Of a stretch of DNA of 6,790 nt, positions 1 to 5,722 are shown piece by piece (position 1 is the stretch's first letter; each line of letters begins with the position of its first letter). The notes under the pieces are model-generated. The model searched no databases, was not told where the DNA came from, and saw only the letters and a list, made by a program, of their open reading frames with translations. The DNA is from Alphaproteobacteria bacterium (GTDB lineage Bacteria > Pseudomonadota > Alphaproteobacteria > Rhizobiales > Aestuariivirgaceae). Made by a program: the position numbers and the translations under genes. The stretch spans positions 1-6,790 of the forward strand of contig JAGRLX010000238.1 in the NCBI GenBank assembly GCA_020441605.1. The letters run 5' to 3'.

Positions 1-349
1 GCCAGCCGACATGGGGCTGAATTTCCCGCCACCGCGGAAGAGGGTGATCACTGATGATTCGATTCTGGTTGACCCCCTTGCCACGGGCACGATCAAGGGC
101 GACGCGAATATCGCGCCACGCCCGGGGCGCCCGCTACAGCCCTATACGAAGAACTCGCCAGTGCTCGATCAGCGCCTGCTCACGGTGATTGACGACGTCG
201 CCTTCATCGAGGTGATCAGAGTGACGGGCAAGGAGATACTGCCGGCGGCGGTCGGCGACAACCTCCCGGGCATAGGAACTATCGAGTCGATACGTCGCTT
301 GGGCGGACAATGGGAGGTGGTTGCCGGAGATCAGCGCTTGGTGCGATGA
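1..349 (+). CDS. 3' end of an unidentified gene; faint GspC/PilP-like C-terminus
   Basis: The reading frame is open from the left edge to a TGA at 347-349. The first ATG is at 11-13, but only ten bases precede it, none looks like a ribosome binding site, and the frame is open upstream, so this is probably the end of a longer protein. Third codon positions are mostly G or C, which supports real coding, although several codons rare in such genomes occur (three ATA, one AGA, one CTA). The visible part begins with a Pro/Arg/Gly-rich, probably disordered stretch of about 45 residues. A compact domain follows, with the phrase VGDNLPGIGTIESI and a Trp-containing C-terminal strand. A short beta-domain with 'GD.LPG.G.v..I' recalls the periplasmic homology region of type II secretion GspC and type IV pilus PilP proteins. 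This is a weak impression from memory and not a firm family assignment. The gene converges on the minus-strand cluster with an 11-base gap. Confidence 0.55.
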   Translation, partial: PADMGLNFPPPRKRVITDDSILVDPLATGTIKGDANIAPRPGRPLQPYTKNSPVLDQRLLTVIDDVAFIEVIRVTGKEILPAAVGDNLPGIGTIESIRRLGGQWEVVAGDQRLVR

Positions 350-360
350 AAGCCGGAAGA

Positions 361-819
361 TCAGGGTTTGGGCTGCTGATACCCGGGGCCGATAACCAGG
401 GGCTCGCTGGGAAGCGAGGACTGGTCGATTTCGGTGGTGAAGGTCTTTTCGAGGCGCTCGAGATCCGCGCCGGTGGCGCCGTCCACCAGCGCCAGCGACA
501 CGTTGTAGGCGTGGCCGGCAATGATGCCATCGAGATCGCCGGTCTGGAACTTGTATTGCAGGCGGCCCGGAACGGTAACGATCTCCTGAATGTCGCGGCC
601 GCCGCCAGGCAGTTCAAAGGTTGCGCGCAGGCGGCTGCCCTCGGGCAACGGCCGCTTCTGGCGGACGACGAAGCCATAGAAATGATTGGCAGTGCGGTAG
701 TTGAACACGAACCCGCCACCCGCAAACTCCAGATAGGGGCCCAGCGGCCCGCCATCGCAAGCCCAGAGCAATGGCGCAACGAACAACACGGCGAACCATG
801 GCCTAGATGTGATCTTCAC
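361..819 (-). CDS. Predicted lipoprotein of unknown function (152 aa)
   Basis: The start is a GTG at 817-819, which lies inside the end of the LivH-type permease gene (17-base overlap), so its translation is probably coupled to that gene; no good Shine-Dalgarno sequence is visible. This start is preferred because it gives a complete lipoprotein signal: Lys/Arg near the N-terminus, a hydrophobic core at about residues 8-18, then the lipobox LWAC with Cys21 as the lipidated residue. Asp follows the Cys; in Escherichia coli that would favour retention in the inner membrane, but the rule may not hold in other proteobacteria. The mature part of about 130 residues is Gly-rich and looks beta-rich, with FVFNYRTANHFYGFVV near the start, the phrase LPEGSRLRATFELPGGG, and a Pro-rich end (PLVIGPGYQQPKP). 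I do not recognise a named domain. As the last gene of the DUF4175-permease block, it is presumably an envelope protein made together with them. Confidence 0.85.
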   Translation of the reverse strand: MKITSRPWFAVLFVAPLLWACDGGPLGPYLEFAGGGFVFNYRTANHFYGFVVRQKRPLPEGSRLRATFELPGGGRDIQEIVTVPGRLQYKFQTGDLDGIIAGHAYNVSLALVDGATGADLERLEKTFTTEIDQSSLPSEPLVIGPGYQQPKP

Positions 820-1738
820 GGCGCAGCACCCGGCCCAGCAAACCCTCGGGCCTAACGAGCAAAACGAGAATGATGATAGCGAAGACCGCGATGTCGCGAT
901 AGGCCGCCGGAAACAGGGCCGTCCACATCACCTCGACCATCGCCAGGAACAGGCCGCCGGCGATGGCGCCGCCCAACGTTCCGAAGCCGCCGATAATCGC
1001 CGCGAACATGGCCTTGAAGCCCAACACCAGTCCCATCACGAAACTCACGCCGCCATAGGCGGTGGCAATGACCGCGCCCGAAATACCGGCCAAGCCGCCC
1101 GCGGCGATGAAGGACCAGCGCACGACCCTTTCCGTATCGACTCCACATAATTCAGCCAAACGTCGATTCTGAGCGACCGATCGCCACTCTCGGCCGACCG
1201 GAGTGGTGGCCATGGCGGCATGAAGGCTGGCGAGTAGTAACCAGGCCAGGGCCAGAGACCCAAGTTGGGTGAAACCGATTTGCACCGGAAACCGCCCTTC
1301 GGAAATCCTGAGGCTGCCGTCGAACAGGGGCGGCAACCACTGGTCGCGCCCCGCGGAATGGAGGCGCAAGAGCTCCTGAATCACGATCGAAAGGCCGACC
1401 GAGGCGATCATCACGGCCTGTCCGCCGGAGACCCCGAGCGGGCGGAAGGCCATACTGTGCAGGAGCCGGCCGACCCCGGCCGCCGAAATGCCGGCGACGG
1501 CCACGGCAGCCATCAGCACCAGGGCCCCGCTCCAGCCGTGCAGCATGGCATAAACCGCGGCCGACACGGCGGCGAAGGCCCCAAAGGTGGCGATATCCCC
1601 GAACGACAGGATGATCCGGTTTGTGAGGCCCTGAAGCAGGGCATAGGCCGTGGCCAGCAGGCAATAGATGCTGGCGAGAAAAAGGCCATTGAGGACTTGC
1701 TGGATCCAGTAGCCGCCGCTGGCACCCAGGCTGGCCAC
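803..1738 (-). CDS. LivH-type branched-chain amino acid ABC transporter permease
   Basis: A 311-residue, very hydrophobic protein with the usual length and layout of the LivH subfamily. It has about eight membrane segments, near residues 11-35, 43-65, 71-92, 107-125, 156-178, 206-228, 235-262 and 281-298. Family landmarks are the early GLTNRIILSFGDIATFGAF segment, RPLGVSGGQAVMIASVGLS at about 99-117, the cytoplasmic coupling loop GREWRSVAQNRRLAELCGVD at about 182-201 (contacts the ATPases in this family), AMFAAIIGGFGTLGGAIAGG at about 243-262, and the terminal RPEGLLGR. In this family the protein pairs with LivM, two ATPases (LivG, LivF) and a periplasmic binding protein to import branched-chain amino acids, amides, urea or similar compounds; the substrate cannot be read from the sequence. 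None of these partners is in the window. The start is a GTG at 1736-1738, preceded by TGAGG overlapping the DUF4175 stop codon 8 bases upstream, so the two genes are probably translated together. Its stop lies within the next lipoprotein gene. Confidence 0.92.
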   Translation of the reverse strand: MASLGASGGYWIQQVLNGLFLASIYCLLATAYALLQGLTNRIILSFGDIATFGAFAAVSAAVYAMLHGWSGALVLMAAVAVAGISAAGVGRLLHSMAFRPLGVSGGQAVMIASVGLSIVIQELLRLHSAGRDQWLPPLFDGSLRISEGRFPVQIGFTQLGSLALAWLLLASLHAAMATTPVGREWRSVAQNRRLAELCGVDTERVVRWSFIAAGGLAGISGAVIATAYGGVSFVMGLVLGFKAMFAAIIGGFGTLGGAIAGGLFLAMVEVMWTALFPAAYRDIAVFAIIILVLLVRPEGLLGRVLRREDHI

Positions 1739-1746
1739 CGCGAGCC

Positions 1747-4263
1747 TCAGTAGAGGCCGCGCAGAAGCCGATCGATGTAGTCGCGCTCGATGCGCGGCAT
1801 GTCGGGAGCATTCGACCGCGACCGCAGCATATCGAGAATCTCGCGGGCCTTCCGGATTGCCAGTTCCGACGGCAGGATGTTGCGGTCCGGCCCGTAGTCC
1901 TCGCCGCGCTGCGGCATTGGACGGCCGAGCGGATCGCGGTCGTCGCCACGGGCCTCGCCATGGCGTCCCGTGCTGCCCTGCTGGCCCTGCCCTTGCTGCA
2001 GCAATTGCTGCGCCAGGCCCTGAGCACCTTCGCGCAACTTGGCGAGCGCGTCGCCCTGCTTGCCCAATGCACCCTCCCGGTCGCCTTGACGCAGCGACCC
2101 TTGGGCGCCATTCATGCTTTGCCCCGCCTCGCCCATTGCATCCGGCGCCGGCATGCCATTCCGGCTGAACTGGTCGAGCAGTTGTTGCAGCATGTCGCCA
2201 AGTCCCCGCTGCCGGTCAGCCAATTCGCCGGGCGACCGGCCGCCAGACTGACCCTGCTGCCCCGGCGAAGGCGTCTGCTGTTGGCCCTCGCCCTGCTCCA
2301 TGCGCTGGGTATCATCCATCAGCTCCTGCTGGCGCCGCATCAATTCCGACAGCTGATCGAGCATTTGTCCTAGCGGCGATTCGCCCTGCTGCGGCATCTG
2401 CTGGGCATTCATGCCCGGCTGGAGATTGCGCAGGATGTCCTCCAGCTGGGCCAGCAGATCCTTCGCCGCCTCATTGGCACCGCTCTGCGCAAGTTTCTCG
2501 ATCATATCGAGCATCTTCTTGAGATCCTGCGGCGATATGCTGCGACCTTGCTGCACCGGCTGATTGCGGTCGAGGCCGCCGCGTTGCATGCGCCGCTGGG
2601 TTTCCTCCATCAGCGACTGGAGATAGCGATCCATGGCGCTGCGCAGCTTTTCCATGAGCTCGGCAATGCGTTCGGGCGAAGCCCCCTCGGCCAGGGCGCG
2701 TTCAAGCTCGTTGCGCAAGGCTTCGAGTTCGGCCTTGGCGTTGGAGGTCATCCCGTCTTCGATACCGGTCGCGATCTGCCACAGCAGGCGGATGGCCTCT
2801 TCGATATCGTCCTGACCGGTCGCGGCCCGCAGCCGTGACATCACCATGGCAATCGCCACATGGGTACCACTGCCCTCGATCAAGCCGGCCGGATAGGTCA
2901 GCAAGGCATCCAGCATGCCGGCCACCTGCTGGGCTTCCTCGGGTTCGAGGATGAGACTGCGGCGCTGTTCGATGAGCGCCTTGGCGAGGGGTCTGGTAAA
3001 CAGCCGCTCTGGAAGGCGGAAGGTAACAGTTTCGCTCTGCGTGGCATGCTTGGCCGCATCGCGGGCGGTAAGCGTCATTTCCACCATAAATCCGGCCCAC
3101 GGGTGTTCGGCCACATCGCTGGTTGTGCTTCCTTCCTCCTCCTTGGCATTGCTGCGGCGGAGGTTCACCGGGACTTTGGGAGCGTCGAAGAGAAAGATCC
3201 CATTCCCGGAAAAACCAATCTCGCCATCCTGTTCATCGGCCAGCGAGATGTCGGAGGACACGCCGGTCACGCCGTAATCGTCGCCAACCTTCCATTTGAA
3301 CGAGAGGGCGCCGGAACTGTCGCCGGTGGGCGGCTCGGTAATTGCAACGCTCGGCGGCTCGTCGGGGATCAGCGCCACATGCCAGGAGGCGATCTCCGCC
3401 GTCCCGTCCGCAACCCGCACGATCACCGGCCGGGTGAGCTTTGCCTCGGCCTGGAACAGGCCGTCCTCCAATTTGCTGCGCGGCGCAATGGCCTTCACTG
3501 CGGCGCCGGCGCTGCCATCGGCATTGATTTCGTGAAAGCTCAGGCTAGGTGCTGTCGCATTGGTGATCCGCAATGCGAGGATCGAATTCTCCGGTGCCAG
3601 AATCTCCGGTTCGGTCTTGAGCCGCTCGGCCATCGCCGGGCTGGTGAGGAGGAGTGGCGGCCTGGCCGTATAGGCCGGGGGCTTGAGCCAGGCATCCATT
3701 ACGATTTGCGCAGCCGCGGGCGGCGGAGCCATGCGGAGCGAATCGGCGAGATTGGTACGAACGTCGCCTGGTCCCAGCAACAGGCTCGCAATCAGTGCGA
3801 GGCCGGCCGGCACCCTGAGGGCGCGCCGGTCAAGGTCACGCCATAGCGACCGCGGCAAGCCGATCCTGACATGCCGGATGGCGTGAAGCTGCCGCAGCTT
3901 GTGCGCTTCCCAAATGGCCTGCTGCGGGCCATCGCCAGACGCCAAGCGGTCGTCGAATCCGGTAACCGGCCGATGGCTGAGCCGCGACGATCTCTCGATC
4001 CGCCGCATGGCCTCGAAGCGATTTGGCCACGATACGCGAAACAGCCGGCTCAGCGACAGCAGAAACCCAAGCCCAAGGGCACCCAAAAGCCCCAGTCGCG
4101 CCGCGTCCGGCAACAGCGGTGCGACACCCGACAGGATCAGGACAGCCACTCCGGTGGCCAGCAATGCCGGCCAAAGAAGTGCTGCCCAGACGCGCTCGAA
4201 ACCGATCGCGAGCTGCGCCAGCCTGATCTTCAGATTGAGGTGCTTCGGTTCCCGCTCGCTCAT
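1747..4263 (-). CDS. TIGR02302 / DUF4175 family membrane protein
   Basis: An 838-residue protein, close to the usual length of about 850 for this alphaproteobacterial family of unknown function. Predicted membrane helices lie at about residues 26-50, 55-75 and 149-165. The Arg-rich stretch 77-148 between the second and third suggests it is cytoplasmic, which would place residues 166-838 in the periplasm. Residues about 190-420 look beta-rich and contain the DDYGV phrase (328-332) typical of DUF4175 proteins. Residues about 420-660 are helical and charged, possibly coiled coil. Residues 615-672 and 750-770 are rich in Gln and Gly (QQLLQQGQGQQG). The conserved-looking C-terminus ends in RIERDYIDRLLRGLY. 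The start is an ATG at 4261-4263 with no upstream Shine-Dalgarno sequence; CCTCC, the opposite of one, stands 5 bases before it. The function is unknown in the family; its architecture and its position beside lysA suggest an envelope or cell-wall role, which is inference only. Confidence 0.93.
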   Translation of the reverse strand: MSEREPKHLNLKIRLAQLAIGFERVWAALLWPALLATGVAVLILSGVAPLLPDAARLGLLGALGLGFLLSLSRLFRVSWPNRFEAMRRIERSSRLSHRPVTGFDDRLASGDGPQQAIWEAHKLRQLHAIRHVRIGLPRSLWRDLDRRALRVPAGLALIASLLLGPGDVRTNLADSLRMAPPPAAAQIVMDAWLKPPAYTARPPLLLTSPAMAERLKTEPEILAPENSILALRITNATAPSLSFHEINADGSAGAAVKAIAPRSKLEDGLFQAEAKLTRPVIVRVADGTAEIASWHVALIPDEPPSVAITEPPTGDSSGALSFKWKVGDDYGVTGVSSDISLADEQDGEIGFSGNGIFLFDAPKVPVNLRRSNAKEEEGSTTSDVAEHPWAGFMVEMTLTARDAAKHATQSETVTFRLPERLFTRPLAKALIEQRRSLILEPEEAQQVAGMLDALLTYPAGLIEGSGTHVAIAMVMSRLRAATGQDDIEEAIRLLWQIATGIEDGMTSNAKAELEALRNELERALAEGASPERIAELMEKLRSAMDRYLQSLMEETQRRMQRGGLDRNQPVQQGRSISPQDLKKMLDMIEKLAQSGANEAAKDLLAQLEDILRNLQPGMNAQQMPQQGESPLGQMLDQLSELMRRQQELMDDTQRMEQGEGQQQTPSPGQQGQSGGRSPGELADRQRGLGDMLQQLLDQFSRNGMPAPDAMGEAGQSMNGAQGSLRQGDREGALGKQGDALAKLREGAQGLAQQLLQQGQGQQGSTGRHGEARGDDRDPLGRPMPQRGEDYGPDRNILPSELAIRKAREILDMLRSRSNAPDMPRIERDYIDRLLRGLY

Positions 4264-4313
4264 CGCCGGAGGATGCTAGCACAGAACGGCCAAATTGTGC
4301 CCACCTCCGACAA
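4263..4313 (-). promoter_or_regulatory. Possible leader hairpin occluding the DUF4175 start
   Basis: On the minus strand, TTGTCGGAGG (plus 4304-4313) can pair with CCTCCGGCGA (plus 4263-4272) over ten positions, eight Watson-Crick and two G-U. Inside it, GGCACA (plus 4296-4301) can pair with TGTGCT (plus 4278-4283), five Watson-Crick and one G-U, around a 12-base loop. The outer stem takes in the A of the start codon and pairs the only GGAGG of the leader with the CCTCC before the ATG. If formed in the mRNA it would hinder ribosome entry. Stability was not calculated and no relatives were compared, so this may be chance in GC-rich DNA. Confidence 0.35.
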
Positions 4314-4325
4314 TCACAATTGTGA
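4314..4325. promoter_or_regulatory. Perfect 12-bp palindrome, candidate operator
   Basis: TCACAATTGTGA is a perfect inverted repeat in the only real intergenic gap of the window, between the lysA stop and the DUF4175 start. Part of it, AATTGTG (4318-4324), recurs exactly at 4293-4299, 25 bases away. It stands out as AT-rich in GC-rich surroundings. A dimeric repressor or activator site is a reasonable reading, but the regulator is unknown. No convincing -35/-10 pair could be assigned nearby, and the short palindrome without a T run is not a terminator. Confidence 0.4.
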
Positions 4326-4340
4326 CAGCCCAGGCCTTGG

Positions 4341-5606
4341 TTAATCCTGCCATGACGCCAGCCGGTCGAGGCCGATCAGTTCCTCATAGGTCTGGCGCGG
4401 CCTGACCAGCGTCCATTTTCCGTCCTTCACCAGAACTTCGGGCACCAGTGGCCGGGTATTGTAGGTCCCGGACTGGACGGCGCCATAGGCCCCCGCCGTC
4501 ATCGTCGCAATGAGATCGCCCTGGACCAACCTTGGCAGGCGCCGAGACTTGGCAAGGTAATCCCCCGATTCGCAGATCGGCCCCACAACATCGGCGAGCA
4601 TCGTATCGCTCCCGCCGGGCTCGCGCACCGGAATGATCTCGTGATAGGCATCGTAGAGCGTCGGCCGGATGAGATCGTTCATTGCCGCGTCCTGGATGAC
4701 GAAATGCTTCTCGTCGCCATCCTTCACATAGATGACGCGCGACACCAGTATTCCGGCATTGCCGACGATCATGCGGCCGGGCTCCACCACATACTTCAGA
4801 CCCAGGTGGCCGAGCGTACGCTTCACCATCGCGGCATATTCGTCCGGGTGCGGCGGCACGTCATTGGTGCCGCGGTAGGGAACGCCGAGGCCCCCACCGA
4901 GGTCGAGATGTCGGATGTTGTGGCCATCGGCCTTCAGCGTTCTGGCTAAGTCGGCCATCAGTCCGAATGCCTTCTCGAATGGCTCGAGCTCGGTGATCTG
5001 GCTGCCGATATGCATGTCGATGCCGGCAATGTCGATCGCAGCAAGGGCCGCGGCCCGGGCATAGACTTCGGGCGCACGCAGATAGGAAATGCCGAACTTG
5101 TCCTCGGAGCGGCCCGTCGTGATCTTGTGGTGGGTCTTGGCGTCGACATTGGGATTAACACGGAGCGACACCACGGCGCGCTGTCCGACGCGATTGGCGA
5201 CGTCCGACAGGAGTTCCAGTTCGGGTTCCGATTCGACATTGAAACAGGCGATGCCTTCCTTCAGCGCCACCGCCATTTCCCTTGCCGTCTTGCCGACGCC
5301 CGAGAACACTACCTTGCGGGCTGGCACGCCGGCGGCCAGCGCCCGGCGAAGTTCGCCCTCCGAGACCACGTCCATGCCGGCGCCGAGCGCCGCCATGGTC
5401 TTGATGACCGCTTGGTTGGAATTGGCCTTCATGGCGTAGCACAGGAGATGATCGGTGCCGGCAAAGGCCTCGTCCATCACCCGGTAATGTCGTTCCAGCG
5501 TGGCCGTCGAATAGCAGTAGAACGGAGTGCCGATTTCCTCGGCGAGGGTCTCGAGATTGACGGACTCGGCGCACAGCACGCCATCGCGATAGGCAAAATG
5601 ATGCAT
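4341..5606 (-). CDS. lysA: Diaminopimelate decarboxylase
   Basis: LysA removes CO2 from meso-diaminopimelate to give L-lysine, the last step of lysine synthesis, using pyridoxal phosphate in the cytoplasm (EC 4.1.1.20). The 421-residue length is normal. It is a fold-type III enzyme: an alpha/beta barrel at about residues 30-285 and a C-terminal beta-barrel. Landmarks are YAMKANSN (58-65) with Lys60 as the cofactor-binding lysine, HIGSQ (199-203), the phosphate-binding GGGLGVPY (237-244), EPGRMIVG (275-282) with Arg278 for substrate binding, CESGD (345-349) with the Cys contributed to the partner's active site in the dimer, and AGAYG with Tyr374. All key residues are present, so the enzyme should be active. 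The start is an ATG at 5604-5606, only 3 bases after the stop of the small lipoprotein gene and without a strong ribosome binding site, so translation is probably coupled to that gene. The stop is a TAA. It lies downstream of argH and lptM in one likely operon. Confidence 0.98.
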   Translation of the reverse strand: MHHFAYRDGVLCAESVNLETLAEEIGTPFYCYSTATLERHYRVMDEAFAGTDHLLCYAMKANSNQAVIKTMAALGAGMDVVSEGELRRALAAGVPARKVVFSGVGKTAREMAVALKEGIACFNVESEPELELLSDVANRVGQRAVVSLRVNPNVDAKTHHKITTGRSEDKFGISYLRAPEVYARAAALAAIDIAGIDMHIGSQITELEPFEKAFGLMADLARTLKADGHNIRHLDLGGGLGVPYRGTNDVPPHPDEYAAMVKRTLGHLGLKYVVEPGRMIVGNAGILVSRVIYVKDGDEKHFVIQDAAMNDLIRPTLYDAYHEIIPVREPGGSDTMLADVVGPICESGDYLAKSRRLPRLVQGDLIATMTAGAYGAVQSGTYNTRPLVPEVLVKDGKWTLVRPRQTYEELIGLDRLASWQD

Positions 5607-5609
5607 GAT

Positions 5610-5711
5610 CTACTGGGCCTGCTGAAAGCTGGGAGGTGGCTCGGGATCGCCCTTGATGCCGCAGCCGGCGAGCGCCAGACCGAGCGCGAAAAATACGAGC
5701 AGATGTTTCAT
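5610..5711 (-). CDS. lptM: Small LptM-like lipoprotein (33 aa)
   Basis: This short gene is easily missed. It starts with an ATG at 5709-5711 and ends with a TAG at 5610-5612. The product begins MKHLLVFFALGLALAGCG: one Lys, a hydrophobic core, and the lipobox LAGC with Cys17 as the lipidated residue. The mature part of 17 residues, CGIKGDPEPPPSFQQAQ, fits the LptM (YifL) pattern in which CG.KG is followed by a Pro-rich tail. In E. coli, LptM assists maturation and assembly of the LptD/LptE lipopolysaccharide translocon at the outer membrane; Gly after the Cys is compatible with an outer-membrane location. TAGGAA, which includes the argH stop codon, provides a Shine-Dalgarno sequence about 9 bases before the ATG. 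It lies 11 bases after argH and 3 bases before lysA. The symbol rests on motif and setting; the protein is too short for certainty. Confidence 0.85.
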   Translation of the reverse strand: MKHLLVFFALGLALAGCGIKGDPEPPPSFQQAQ

Positions 5712-5722
5712 GATCAAGGTTC

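Noticed and set aside
1152..2111. Minus-strand open frame of 319 codons
   Set aside because: An out-of-frame shadow spanning the end of DUF4175 and much of the permease gene; Arg/Ala-rich low-complexity product.
1971..2421. Repeat array or CRISPR in the Gln-rich part of DUF4175
   Set aside because: The CTG/TTG-rich repetition reflects Gln codons read on the minus strand; units are irregular and have no spacers.
2860..3846. Plus-strand open frame of 328 codons
   Set aside because: It lies antisense to DUF4175, whose frame has recognisable family features. Long antisense frames are common in GC-rich genes, and the product resembles nothing.
4314..4325. CRP/FNR-type site
   Set aside because: The CRP consensus is TGTGA, six bases, TCACA. 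Here the arms are in the opposite order (TCACA then TGTGA) with two bases between, so the match is only superficial.
4267..4344. GGAGG followed by ATG on the plus strand (ATG at 4273), a possible small peptide
   Set aside because: It gives only a short peptide with no features, ending at 4344. The GGAGG is better explained as one arm of the inverted repeat in the DUF4175 leader.
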